Below are positions 1 to 9,591 of a stretch of DNA of 64,000 nucleotides, in pieces. Location: positions 1 through 64,000 of the forward strand of contig NZ_QJTF01000010.1 of the NCBI RefSeq assembly GCF_003217235.1, in the 5' to 3' direction. A model generated the notes under the pieces. The model made no database searches. It was given only the letters and a program-made list of their open reading frames with translations, and was not told where the DNA came from. Numbering within the stretch: position 1 is the first letter of the stretch; each line of letters begins with the position of its first letter. The translations under genes and the position numbers were made by a program. Source of the stretch: Paramesorhizobium leguminum. Its GTDB lineage: Bacteria; Pseudomonadota; Alphaproteobacteria; Rhizobiales; Rhizobiaceae.

Positions 1-2457
1 GGGTCGTTGACCGTCACATCAGACAGCGTCACCTTGCCGGCGTTCTTGACCGTGAAGCTGTAGGTCACCGTCTCGCCGAGGCTGTAGAGCGCATCAGCGC
101 CATCCACCGCCGCCGACTTCTGGAGCGTCAGCGCTGCCGTCACGTCGGCATTGATCGTCGCCGCCGAAGGCTCGCTCACCGCATCGCTATTATCGGGCGT
201 CTTGGCCGAGGCGGTGGCGACGTTGTCGATCCGCCCGGCGTCGATGTCGGCCTGGTCGGGCTGGTAGGTCGCGGTGAAGCTGACCGTCTCGCCCGGCAGC
301 ACGCTCGGATACGAGGCCGGGGTCAGCACCATGCCCTTGGCGGCGATCATCGGGTCGTTGACCGTCACATCAGACAGCGTCACCTTGCCCGCGTTCTTGA
401 CCGTGAAGCTATAGGTCACCGTCTCGCCGAGGCTGTAGAGCGCATCATCTCCGCTCACCGCCGCCGACTTCTGGAGCGTCAGCGAGGCCGTCACGTCCGC
501 CTCGACGCTCGCCGCCGAAGGCTCGCTGACCGCATCGCCGTTATCGGGCGTCTTGGCCGAGGCGGTGGCGACGTTGTCGATCCGCCCGGCGTCGATGTCG
601 GCCTGATCGGGCTGGTAGGTCGCGGTGAAGCTGACCGTCTCGCCCGGCAGCACCGCCGGATACGAGGCCGGGGTCAGCACCATGCCCTTGGCGGCGATCA
701 TCGGGTCGTTGACCGTCACATCAGACAGCGTCACCTTGCCCGCGTTCCTGACCGTGAAGCTATAGGTCACCGTCTCGCCGAGGCTGTAGAGCGCATCGTC
801 TCCGCTCACCGCCGCCGACTTCTGGAGCGTCAGCGCTGCCGTCACATCGGCATTGACGCTCGCCGCCGAAGGCTCGCTCACCGCATCGCTATTATCGGGC
901 GTCTTGGCCGAGGCGGTGGCGACGTTGTCGATCCGCCCGGCGTCGATATCGGCCTGCACGGGCTGATAGGTCGCGGTGAAGCTGACCGTCTCGCCCGGCA
1001 GCACGCTCGGGTAGTTGGCCGGGGTCAGCACCATGCCCTTGGCGGCGATCATCGGGTCGTTGACCGTCACATCAGACAGCGTCACCTTGCCGGCGTTCTT
1101 CACCGTGAAGCTATAGGTCACCGTCTCGCCGAGGCTGTAGAGCGCATCATCTCCGCTCACCGCCGCCGACTTCTGGAGCGTCAGCGCCGCCGTCACATCG
1201 GCATTGATCGTCGCCGCCGAAGGCTCGCTCACCGCATCGCTATTATCGGGCGTCTTGGCCGAGGCGGTGGCGACGTTGTCGATCCGCCCGGCGTCGATGT
1301 CGGCCTGGTCGGGCTGATAGGTCGCGGTGAAGCTGACCGTCTCGCCCGGCAGTACCGCCGGGTAGTTGGCCGGGGTCAGCACCATGCCCTTGGCGGCGAT
1401 CATCGGGTCGTTGACCGTCACATCAGACAGCGTCACCTTGCCTTCGTTCTTCACCGTGAAGCTGTAGGTCACCGTCTCGCCGAGGCTGTAGAGCGCATCG
1501 TCGCCATCCACCGCCGCCGACTTCACCAGCGTCAGCGAGGCCGTCACGTCGGCATTGATCGTCGCCGCCGAAGGCTCGCTCACCGCATCGCTATTATCGG
1601 GCGTCTTGGCGCTCGCCGTGGCGACGTTGTCGATCCGCCCGGCGTCGATGTCGGCCTGGTCGGGCTGATAGGTCGCGGTGAAGCTGACCGTCTCGCCCGG
1701 CAGCACGCTCGGATACGAGGCCGGGGTCAGCACCATGCCCTTGGCGGCGATCATCGGGTCGTTGACCGTCACATCAGACAGCGTCACCTTGCCGGCGTTC
1801 TTCACCGTGAAGCTATAGGTCACCGTCTCGCCGAGGCTGTAGAGCGCATCATCTCCGCTCACCGCCGCCGACTTCACCAGCGTCAGCGCTGCCGTCACAT
1901 CGGCATTGATCGTCGCCGCCGAAGGCTCGCTCACCGCATCGCTATTATCGGGCGTCTTGGCGCTCGCCGTGGCGACGTTGTCGATCCGCCCGGCGTCGAT
2001 ATCGGCCTGCACGGGCTGATAGGTCGCGGTGAAGCTGACCGTCTCGCCCGGCAGCACGCTCGGATACGAGGCCGGGGCCAGCACCATGCCCTTGGCGGCG
2101 ATCATCGGGTCGTTGACCGTCACATCAGACAGCGTCACCTTGCCGGCGTTCTTGACCGTGAAGCTGTAGGTCACCGTCTCGCCGAGGCTGTAGAGCGCAT
2201 CGTCTCCGCTCACCGCCGCCGACTTCACCAGCGTCAGCGCCGCCGTCACATCGGCATTGACCGTTGCCTCAGAGGGATCGCTGACAACCGGGTCGCCCGT
2301 GGGCGGCGTGCCGGTGGCGGTGGCAGTGTTCTTGACGAAGCCTGCGTCTATATCCGCCTGATCAGGGGTATAAATCGCCGAGGTGAAGGTGAATTTGCCG
2401 CCGGGGGCGAGGGTCTGCGGTTCCGGGGAAATCGCGACATTGGCTGCGGCCAGCATC
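1..2457 (-). repeat. Near-identical 351-bp tandem repeats, at least seven units
   Basis: The landmark GGGTCGTTGACCGTCACATC recurs at 1, 352, 703, 1054, 1405, 1756 and 2107, exactly 351 bp apart, and a diverged form falls at 2458. Each unit encodes 117 residues. Units differ at only a few positions, for example the VDGAD versus VSGDD variants near the unit start and ERR-like synonymous changes elsewhere. The array probably continues beyond position 1. The low divergence compared with the neighbouring 360-bp units suggests recent expansion or gene conversion. Confidence 0.95.
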
Positions 2458-5400
2458 GGGTCGTTCACGGTCACGCCCGAGAGCGTCACCTTGCCGGTGT
2501 TGGTGACGAGGAATGAATAGGTGACCGTCTCGTTCAAATCGAGCAGGCCGTCACCGTCGGCATCGTTCAGCTGAGGCGTCTTCACGATGGTCAGGCCGGG
2601 CATGAGGTCCGGCGGCACGGTCTCGTCATCAGGCTCGCTGACGAAATCAACCCCGCCCGGCGTCACGCCGGAGGCCGTGGCGACGTTCTTCACCTGGCCG
2701 GCGTCGATGTCTGCCTGGGTGGGCACATAATCCGGGGTCGCGGTGAAGGTGATTTCAGCGTTGGGCGCAAGCGTCTGCGGTTCCGGCGTCATGGTCATGC
2801 CGCGCGCCGCCAGCATCGGATCGTCGACGGTGACGTTCGCCAGCGTCACATTGCCGGTGTTCCTGACCAGGAACGTATAGGTGATGGTCTCGTCCGAATC
2901 GAGCTTGCCGTCGGCGTCCTTGTCGTTCAGCTTTCCCGTCTTCTCGATCTCGAGGCCGGGCGTCAGGTCCGGGGGAACCATCTCGGGGTCCTCCGGGCTC
3001 ACCACATCCGCACCCTTGGGCGTCTTGCCGGTGGCCGTCGCCACATTCTCCACCTGGCCGGCATCGAGCTCGGCCTGTGATGGTTCATACTCCGCGGTCG
3101 CGGTGAAGGTGATCTTGTCGCCAGGCGCAAGCTTCTGCGGTCCCGGCGTCACCCCGATGCCCTTCGCAGCCAGCTTCGAATCGTCGACCGTCACGCCATC
3201 CAGCGTCACCTCGCCGTCGTTCTCCACCTCGAACGAATAGGTGATCGTCTCACCCGGATCGAGCAACTTATCGCCGTCGGTATCGTTCAGCTTGCCCGTC
3301 TTCACGATCTTCAGGCTGGGCCGGACATCGGGCGGGATGATCTCGGTCGAGTGGTCGCTTTCGATCGGGTCGCCCGCAGGCGGCGTGCCGGTGGCGGTCG
3401 CGGTGTTTTCCACCTGGCCGGCGTCGATATCGGCCTGGTCAGGCGTATAGGTGCCATGGAAGATGAAGATTCCGCCGGGCGCGAGCGTTTGCGGGGCCTC
3501 CGTGACCTTCACCAGGGGATCGTTGACCGTCACGCCGGTCAGCGTCACGTTGCCGGTGTTCTTCACCTCGAAGGTGTAGGCGATCGTCTCGCCCAGATCG
3601 AGCAGGCCGTCGCCGTCCTTGTCGTTCAGCGCGCCGGTCTTCTTGATCGTCAGCTTGGGGTCCTGGTCGTCATTGTAGATCGTGCAGATCGCGTTCTGGC
3701 CATTGACGAGCGCCAGCTCCGCCTTGTCCAGAATCTGCGCCGCGCCGCCATCGATGGAGCAGCTGTAAAGGCTCGGCACATAATCGGGCCGTGTGGTCTC
3801 GGCGAGCGTATAGGTGCCTTCGGGAACCGGGGCGTTGGTGATCGCGGGAGCGCCCATCGCCCCCTGGATGACAGTGGTGAGCGGAGCCTTGCCCGCGGCG
3901 CTGAGGGGGAAATCAACAGGGGTGGCGGTGCCGCCATTGTCGTTGATGACTTCCTTGCGCAGCGTCAGCTTCGGCTGGCAGATGGCGCCGGCGCTGATCT
4001 GGCCCATGAAAGCCTGGGCAGGCGCTCCCGACTTGACGTGAACGATGATCTCGTTCGCCCCGACCTTCCATGCGCCGTTCATAGAGCCGGCGGCAACGCC
4101 GGTTGCGTAAAAGCCGGCATAGAAATACGGGTCCGCCGTTCCAAAGTTCGAGCGGATGTTCTGCGCGGCGCCGTTCACCCAGACCTGGAAGACGGAATTA
4201 TCCGCGTAATAGCTCATTTTCAGATCGAGGCTCTTCGGATCGACCGCCGGATCGAGATTGAAGCGGAAGCGATAGAAGATGTCGTTACTGACGTTATTGG
4301 GAACATGCATGGTGGTGGCGCTATGCGAAATCCAGTTCGCATTGCCGAAAGGCGATTTGATGTAACCGGCCGGCGGGGTGGATGCGACCGTTGCCCTGCC
4401 CCACCTCAGGCCGGCGGGCGGCGCACCCGGCACATTCGTGGTTGTCGTCGCGACTTCCCAATAGTCGTCCGTGCCGCTTGGCTTAAAGCCGCCGCGGCCA
4501 TTATAGGCGGTGTTGAAATAGGCGCCTTCGGTCGAGCAGGAAATGGTGGGAGGTGAAACCGGCGTGTAGGGTGGTATCGGCGTCGTCACCGAACAATTGG
4601 TGCAATCCGCCGGCACATCGCCGCCGCTGATGAGATTGCGGATCTGCGAGACGCCGAGCGGAATGGGCGCGGCCACCGTCAGGTCGATTTCGACCTCGGC
4701 CACGCCGCCCGCCGGCACCTCCGGCACGGTCAGTTGCACGGTGGATGCGCCCGCCACCGGATCGGTGAAACCACCCGCGCCCTCGACGCGGGTCATGGTT
4801 GCGCCGTTGGGGATGTTTTCGATGAAATCGAATTCCCTGAAGGCCGCGCCGCTCACATGGGTGAGCGTCACCTTGTAGGTGAGCACTTCGCCGGGCTCGG
4901 CGATATTGTTGACGGTGATATTCTCGCCGATCAGTTCCTTCTTGACCTCGACGACGGGCCTTGCGTCCGGCGGCACGACTTCCGTGTCGGGCTCGCTGAC
5001 GACAGGATCGCCTACGGGCGGCGTGCCGGTGGCGGTGGCCGTGTTCGTGACCTGACCACCCTCGATATCGGCCTGCACAGCCGTGTATGTGGCGGTAAAG
5101 GTCGCCTTGCCGCCGGGTTGCAGCGTCTGGGGTCCCGGCGTCACCGAGATGCTCGCGCGGGCAAGGAGATCGTCGTTCACGGTCACGCCGGTCAGCGGCA
5201 CATTGCCGATATTCTCGACGAGGAACGAATAGCTGATCGTCTCGCCCTTATCGACATAACCGTCGAAATCCTTGTCGTTGAGCGTGCCGGTCTTTTCGAT
5301 TTTCAGCTTGGGGTCCTGGTCGTCATTGACGATGGTGCAGATCGCGTTCTGGCCGTTGACGAGCGCCAGCTCGGCCTTGTCGAGAATCTGCGCCGCGCGG

Positions 5401-8400
5401 CCATCGATGGAGCAGCTGTAGGCGCTTGCGATGTAGCCGGGCTGGTTGACCTCGGCGAGCGTATAGGTGCCCGGAGGAACCGGGGCGTTGGTGACCGCCG
5501 CATTCCCCATCGCCCCCTGGATGACGTTCGTGAGCGGAGCCTTGCCAGTGGCGCTCAGCATGAAGTCCGCAGGCGTCAAAGTGCCCTTCTGGTCGTTGAT
5601 GACTTCCTTGCGCAGCGTCAGCTTCGGCTGGCAGATGGCCGCCGAGGTAATTTGCGCCATGAAGCCGCCCGGGCCGCCGCCATTCTTGACGTCGATGGTG
5701 ATCACGTTGAGGCCGGTCTTCCAGCCCTTGTTGAGAATGCCCTTGGCTTCCTGGCCGATCTTGTAAGCCGGAGAGGCCGAAATGTTCTGCGCTACGCCAT
5801 TGACCCAAACCTGCGCCACAGTGTCATCGGCATAATAGCTCATTTGCAGGGCGAGAGACTTCGGATCTACCGCCGGGTCGAGGTTGAACTGGTATCTGTA
5901 GAAGAAGTCGGTTACGCCGGCGGGGTTGGCTGCGTTCGAGGCGACCGAAACCCAGGCCGCATTGTTATAGGGAGAAATGGCCCAGCCATTGGGGCCCGCG
6001 GGCGGATTGGTCACGATCGCCGCCGCGCCATAGTTGCCGGTCCGGCTTCCGACAGCCACCTGCCAGTAATTGTCATAGCCGGACCGCTTCACGCCGCCGG
6101 TGCCGTTGAAGCCGGTGTTGAAATAGGCGCCGGGCGTAGAGCAGGAAACCGTCTCGGGGAAATTGGGCGTATAGGGCGGGACGGGCGTCGTCACCTCGCA
6201 TTCCACGCAATTCGCCGGCACGTCACCACCACTGACGACATTCTTGATCTGCGAAATGCCGAGCGGAATGGGCGCTGCCACCGTCAGGTCGATTTCGACC
6301 TCGGCCACGCCGCCGACAGGCACTTCCGGCACGGTCAGCTGCACGGTGGATGCGCCCGCGACCGGCGCGGTGAAGCCATCCGCGCCGCTGACGCGGGTCA
6401 TGCTTGCGCCGTTGGGGATGTTCTCGATGAAATCGAATTCCCTGAAGGCCGGGCCGCTCGTATGGGTGATCGTGACCTTGTAGGTGAGCACCTCGCCCGG
6501 TTCGGCCACATTGTTGGCGGTGATGTTCTCGCCGATCAGCGCCTTCTTGACCGTCACCTTTGGGTCGCCAAGCTTGTCGGTGTCGGTGGCGCTGTTGTTG
6601 GAGGGGTCAAGGTCGGCCATATCAGCCGGCAAGGCGACGGCGGCCGTGTTGACGAGATCGCCGGTGAAATCGACCGGGATGCTCATCGTCACCGCATAGG
6701 TCACCGATGCGCCGACAGGCAGATCCGCCGTGGTATCCATCGCGCCCGATCCGCTGGCCGCGCTGCAAACGCCGCCGCCAGCGGCAGCCCCGCAGGTCCA
6801 GGCGGAAGCCGTTATGCCCGCCGGCAGCGGATCGGTGATGCGCGCGCCGGTAACGGCGGTGGGACCCTTGTTGGTGACGACCATAGTGTAGGTGACGTCC
6901 GTCCCGGGCGAGTATTCCGCCTGCCCGTCATCCTTGGTGATGGAAAGATCGGTCGCGGCCGAATTGGTGAAGACGCAGAGAATATCGGATTGCGGGCGCA
7001 CATTCGCCGCCGGAATGGTCAGCGTTGGCGAAGCGAGGCTGCCGATGACGGTCGGGTTTCCGGTTGCGCCCGCATTGCGGTCCGTACAGACGGCATTGGC
7101 GAGGCTCCAGCCCGCAGGGACAACTTCGCTCAAGGTCATGGCGGTGCCGGGACGGGCGTAATAGCCAGTCGAGGAAACGGCGGTGCCGGCGGTTGTCGTG
7201 GTGAGCGTGGTGCTCGGGGCGGCGGCGCCGCTCGCCTGCACGACATTGGCCATGTTGAAGTTGAAAGCGCCGGTGCCGCCCTGAGTGAGCTTCCGCATGG
7301 TCACGCAGGATGGACGAGCAGCAAGCGCGTGGGCGATATGATCGCCGGCCTCGATATTGGTGGCGGTTATCGTGATGGATTTGACCGTATCGGCCGAATT
7401 TCCCCGCAGCCCGCCAGCCGCCTTCCATTGATTGGCCGCACGAACATAACCAAAAGCGCCCGTGGAGGCGGCGTAGGTCAGGTCGTTCATACCGGCCTGG
7501 TAGCCGGCGATGAGAGAAAAGTCAGCCGTGGTCGCCGTGCCACCCGTGCCCAGCGAGACCCTGATCGAAGGCAGCGTGCTCGGATAGGAGGCACCGCCGC
7601 CGACATCATGGACGTCAAACTGAATCCAGTTTGCCGGGACCGCTTCAGAGAAGGTCCAGGTTATCGAATAATTTCCGCCCATCGTTGACCAGGGGGAGGC
7701 CGTATTCCAGGTCCCGGTTCGCGCTACCGAGACGGTGGCGCCAAGCGGACCGAACGCGCCGCCCGAATTGGGGATAGGCGAGCAGGCGCCGGAAACGGGC
7801 GGCGCTGCGCGCGTGTCGGTATCGCTGGCGGCGTTGTTGGCAGTGTTGGTGTCGGTCACGCCAGCGGGCGCGGCTACCCGCGCCGTATTGGTGAGCGAAC
7901 CGCTGAAGGTCGCGGAGATGCCCGTGCTCATCCGATAGGTGACGGAGCTGCCGGAAGGCAGGTTCGCCGTGGTGTTTATCGCGCCCGTGCCGCTCGGCGC
8001 GCCGCAAACAGCGCCTCCGGTGGCATTGCCGCAGGTCCAGTTGGCCGATGTGACGCCGGTGGGGAGCGGATCGCTGATCTCAGCGCCGGTTACGTCATTG
8101 GGGCCATTGTTGGAAACGACGATGGCGTAGGATGTGTCCATCCCCGGCGTGTAGGTGGTGACGCCATCGGTCTTGGTGATGGAAAGGTCTGCTTCGCAGT
8201 TCGCGTAAGCGTAGGTCGCGCGGAACTGGTCGGCAGTCCAGCCTTTTGGACCGGTGTGAAACGTCTCCAGCCAGAGGCCGGCGACCAATCTGCCGGCGGC
8301 GACATCGGCGGCAGGAACGGTACCCGTAACCGTCAGCCTCACCGACGTGCCTACCGGATGATCGAGGGTCGGGTCCGTTACAATCTCGGTGACGCCGTTG

Positions 8401-8849
8401 TCGCTGAAGAGGGAAAGCCTTCCGGAATAGCCGACCCCCGCCGCCGTCCCATTGTTTGTCACCCGCACGGAAACGGTGACGGTCGCCGTACCGTTGGTAC
8501 AAGCCGACGGCGGCGCCTGCACTTTTGCCGCGACGCCGCGATAGGTCTGCACACCGTCCCCGCCAGAACCGTTCGGCTCGGACGGGAAGGCGCGCGCGCC
8601 GCCGGTCCACAAGGCGGCACCACCGCCCGAAAGCTGCCGATGCGCCGGAGGGGGATACTTGCCGGTCGGGACAGCGACATTGGTGAGCGCCAGATTTCCC
8701 GTCACCTGCGCCTGAACATCGCCGCTCCACAGCCCCGCCGTCGCGGTCACTGCAATCGCAAGCGCGGCTGGAAGCCGGTCGCGCAATTTCGCGGCTCCGG
8801 AAAGATAGCCGGCGAATTGGCGCGCTGACAGGATGGCGGTATGAAGCAT
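1..8849 (-). CDS. Giant secreted repeat protein (DUF11-like Ig-fold array), C-terminus beyond window
   Basis: Starts at the ATG at 8849-8847 and stays open to the window edge, at least 2,949 residues; the frame was checked at several points. Residues 1-47 form a long signal peptide ending VQA, with cleavage before QVTG. Next come a non-repeated domain, a DUF11-like domain (about 218-350, 'DLSITKTDG'), a jelly-roll-like stretch (about 353-627) and a second DUF11-like domain (about 630-763). Two copies of a composite module follow: a Cys pair, a SCST..GAYFNT segment and a prealbumin-like domain starting PKLTLRKEV. Then there are several 120-residue units with Asp-rich DxDGDxxLD loops, and a near-identical 117-residue array (motif GETVTYSFTV). 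Such proteins usually act as surface or secreted adhesins. The C-terminal sorting signal is not visible, so the export route after Sec is unknown. The whole opposite strand carries long spurious open frames. Confidence 0.9.
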   Translation of the reverse strand, partial: MLHTAILSARQFAGYLSGAAKLRDRLPAALAIAVTATAGLWSGDVQAQVTGNLALTNVAVPTGKYPPPAHRQLSGGGAALWTGGARAFPSEPNGSGGDGVQTYRGVAAKVQAPPSACTNGTATVTVSVRVTNNGTAAGVGYSGRLSLFSDNGVTEIVTDPTLDHPVGTSVRLTVTGTVPAADVAAGRLVAGLWLETFHTGPKGWTADQFRATYAYANCEADLSITKTDGVTTYTPGMDTSYAIVVSNNGPNDVTGAEISDPLPTGVTSANWTCGNATGGAVCGAPSGTGAINTTANLPSGSSVTYRMSTGISATFSGSLTNTARVAAPAGVTDTNTANNAASDTDTRAAPPVSGACSPIPNSGGAFGPLGATVSVARTGTWNTASPWSTMGGNYSITWTFSEAVPANWIQFDVHDVGGGASYPSTLPSIRVSLGTGGTATTADFSLIAGYQAGMNDLTYAASTGAFGYVRAANQWKAAGGLRGNSADTVKSITITATNIEAGDHIAHALAARPSCVTMRKLTQGGTGAFNFNMANVVQASGAAAPSTTLTTTTAGTAVSSTGYYARPGTAMTLSEVVPAGWSLANAVCTDRNAGATGNPTVIGSLASPTLTIPAANVRPQSDILCVFTNSAATDLSITKDDGQAEYSPGTDVTYTMVVTNKGPTAVTGARITDPLPAGITASAWTCGAAAGGGVCSAASGSGAMDTTADLPVGASVTYAVTMSIPVDFTGDLVNTAAVALPADMADLDPSNNSATDTDKLGDPKVTVKKALIGENITANNVAEPGEVLTYKVTITHTSGPAFREFDFIENIPNGASMTRVSGADGFTAPVAGASTVQLTVPEVPVGGVAEVEIDLTVAAPIPLGISQIKNVVSGGDVPANCVECEVTTPVPPYTPNFPETVSCSTPGAYFNTGFNGTGGVKRSGYDNYWQVAVGSRTGNYGAAAIVTNPPAGPNGWAISPYNNAAWVSVASNAANPAGVTDFFYRYQFNLDPAVDPKSLALQMSYYADDTVAQVWVNGVAQNISASPAYKIGQEAKGILNKGWKTGLNVITIDVKNGGGPGGFMAQITSAAICQPKLTLRKEVINDQKGTLTPADFMLSATGKAPLTNVIQGAMGNAAVTNAPVPPGTYTLAEVNQPGYIASAYSCSIDGRAAQILDKAELALVNGQNAICTIVNDDQDPKLKIEKTGTLNDKDFDGYVDKGETISYSFLVENIGNVPLTGVTVNDDLLARASISVTPGPQTLQPGGKATFTATYTAVQADIEGGQVTNTATATGTPPVGDPVVSEPDTEVVPPDARPVVEVKKELIGENITVNNIAEPGEVLTYKVTLTHVSGAAFREFDFIENIPNGATMTRVEGAGGFTDPVAGASTVQLTVPEVPAGGVAEVEIDLTVAAPIPLGVSQIRNLISGGDVPADCTNCSVTTPIPPYTPVSPPTISCSTEGAYFNTAYNGRGGFKPSGTDDYWEVATTTTNVPGAPPAGLRWGRATVASTPPAGYIKSPFGNANWISHSATTMHVPNNVSNDIFYRFRFNLDPAVDPKSLDLKMSYYADNSVFQVWVNGAAQNIRSNFGTADPYFYAGFYATGVAAGSMNGAWKVGANEIIVHVKSGAPAQAFMGQISAGAICQPKLTLRKEVINDNGGTATPVDFPLSAAGKAPLTTVIQGAMGAPAITNAPVPEGTYTLAETTRPDYVPSLYSCSIDGGAAQILDKAELALVNGQNAICTIYNDDQDPKLTIKKTGALNDKDGDGLLDLGETIAYTFEVKNTGNVTLTGVTVNDPLVKVTEAPQTLAPGGIFIFHGTYTPDQADIDAGQVENTATATGTPPAGDPIESDHSTEIIPPDVRPSLKIVKTGKLNDTDGDKLLDPGETITYSFEVENDGEVTLDGVTVDDSKLAAKGIGVTPGPQKLAPGDKITFTATAEYEPSQAELDAGQVENVATATGKTPKGADVVSPEDPEMVPPDLTPGLEIEKTGKLNDKDADGKLDSDETITYTFLVRNTGNVTLANVTVDDPMLAARGMTMTPEPQTLAPNAEITFTATPDYVPTQADIDAGQVKNVATASGVTPGGVDFVSEPDDETVPPDLMPGLTIVKTPQLNDADGDGLLDLNETVTYSFLVTNTGKVTLSGVTVNDPMLAAANVAISPEPQTLAPGGKFTFTSAIYTPDQADIDAGFVKNTATATGTPPTGDPVVSDPSEATVNADVTAALTLVKSAAVSGDDALYSLGETVTYSFTVKNAGKVTLSDVTVNDPMIAAKGMVLAPASYPSVLPGETVSFTATYQPVQADIDAGRIDNVATASAKTPDNSDAVSEPSAATINADVTAALTLVKSAAVSGDDALYSLGETVTYSFTVKNAGKVTLSDVTVNDPMIAAKGMVLTPASYPSVLPGETVSFTATYQPDQADIDAGRIDNVATASAKTPDNSDAVSEPSAATINADVTASLTLVKSAAVDGDDALYSLGETVTYSFTVKNEGKVTLSDVTVNDPMIAAKGMVLTPANYPAVLPGETVSFTATYQPDQADIDAGRIDNVATASAKTPDNSDAVSEPSAATINADVTAALTLQKSAAVSGDDALYSLGETVTYSFTVKNAGKVTLSDVTVNDPMIAAKGMVLTPANYPSVLPGETVSFTATYQPVQADIDAGRIDNVATASAKTPDNSDAVSEPSAASVNADVTAALTLQKSAAVSGDDALYSLGETVTYSFTVRNAGKVTLSDVTVNDPMIAAKGMVLTPASYPAVLPGETVSFTATYQPDQADIDAGRIDNVATASAKTPDNGDAVSEPSAASVEADVTASLTLQKSAAVSGDDALYSLGETVTYSFTVKNAGKVTLSDVTVNDPMIAAKGMVLTPASYPSVLPGETVSFTATYQPDQADIDAGRIDNVATASAKTPDNSDAVSEPSAATINADVTAALTLQKSAAVDGADALYSLGETVTYSFTVKNAGKVTLSDVTVND
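2458..3656 (-). repeat. Diverged 120-residue repeat units of the giant protein
   Basis: The same landmark motif continues at about 2458, 2818, 3178 and 3517, now mostly 360 bp apart. The units share the Ig-like pattern (D-x-DGDxxLDxGETITYSF, then VTVND) but differ clearly in sequence. They carry Asp/Asn-rich loops that could bind calcium; the 117-residue units have largely lost these. They look like older relatives of the homogenised array. Confidence 0.85.
3657..6565 (-). repeat. Duplicated composite module inside the giant gene
   Basis: Two copies of a roughly 1.3-kb segment, about 3657-4960 and 5310-6565. The offset is 1605 bp at one end (the shared IPNGA..T segment) and 1653 bp at the other (QDPKL), so about 48 bp of indel separates them. 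Each copy encodes a VKK.LIGENIT start, a Cys-x-x-Cys pair (CTNC / CVEC), a lectin-like segment with SCST..GAYFNT, and a prealbumin-like domain with QGAMG and SCSIDG motifs. The copies are clearly diverged, so this duplication is older than the 351-bp array. Confidence 0.8.
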
Positions 8850-9108
8850 GGTCGGTCCCTCGGATGCGAAACCACCCGGTGACCGCCGCCTTTTTCATGT
8901 CGCCTTCGAAGCCGCCGCTTGTCATTCGCTGCCGCTTCAAATGCCGACCAGGGCATATGGATCACCGGATAATATCACCGGGAGGGAAGACAGAGTCGCG
9001 AAGATGTGTATTTCAACATCCTACGGTTTCCATAAGCGATAACTGAAAAAGAAGCTTGGAATGAGCGCGAGGGTTAGAAAAAGGTTAATAACGGCGATGG
9101 GCGCCAGC

Positions 9109-9353
9109 GCCCCCTCTCGCCGTCATTCTCGGGCTTGTCCCGAGAATCTACCGTGGATTAATCTGTCAGGACGGTAATCGCTTATCTTCTTCTTATGGCA
9201 GATTCTCGGGACAAGCCCGAGAATGACGGCAGGGGACTATGCGGCCTCCCTTCTCAGCGTTTCAGTTGAGGCCTGACAAATTAGGCTACGGTAGATTCTC
9301 CGGGACATCCTCAGGCTTAACCCGAGGACTGAGAATGACGGCGAGAGGGGCGC
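9109..9353. repeat. Nested inverted repeats upstream of the giant gene
   Basis: The palindromic element ATTCTCGGGCTTGTCCCGAG lies at about 9124-9147 and again inverted at about 9201-9224. A third, diverged inverted copy is at 9291-9353; its flank GAGAATGACGGCGAGAGGGG is the complement of the sequence before the first copy (9109-9132). This is a dispersed intergenic repeat of rhizobial style, able to form long stem-loops. It lies in the gap between the giant gene and the toxin-antitoxin pair, where I see no gene. Confidence 0.85.
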
Positions 9354-9390
9354 TGTTTCAAGCTAGAGTATTTTACACGGAAACAGCTGT

Positions 9391-9533
9391 GCGCCCTTCA
9401 CCCCCATGGTTCGAGGCTTCGCTTCGCTCCGCACCTCACCATGAGGGTGAAGGGACCGCAACGCCGCAGTAGCCCTCATGGTGAGGTGTGAATGGAGCGA
9501 AGCGGAATGAGCCTCGAACCACGAGGGCGCTCG
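9391..9533. repeat. Large inverted repeat of the 'CCTCACCATGAGGGTGAAGG' type
   Basis: The left arm (about 9391-9456) contains TTCACCCCCATGGTTCGAGG and CCTCACCATGAGGGTG. The right arm (about 9471-9533) contains the complement CCTCATGGTGAGG and GCCTCGAACCACGAGG. Each arm is partly self-complementary. It is directly followed by GATTCCATTAAAACAAGAAC (about 9536-9555), a motif seen again near 32.26 kb and, inverted, near 28.36 kb. Confidence 0.8.
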
Positions 9534-9591
9534 GCGATTCCATTAAAACAAGAACCGCTCTAGTTCTGAGGCTCTAAAAGCTCCCTCCAGC

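Noticed and set aside
1-2457. CRISPR-like regular repeats
   Set aside because: The period is 351 bp, the units are coding and there are no unique short spacers.
4734-7688. A 984-codon plus-strand open frame and the 401-codon one at 3351-4556
   Set aside because: They are antisense to the giant minus-strand gene; the protein is Arg/Gly/Asp-rich without domains, and the minus frame shows clear repeat domains and a signal peptide.
9109-9566. Insertion sequence or miniature transposon
   Set aside because: No transposase and no target-site duplication could be seen; the repeats fit dispersed intergenic palindromes.
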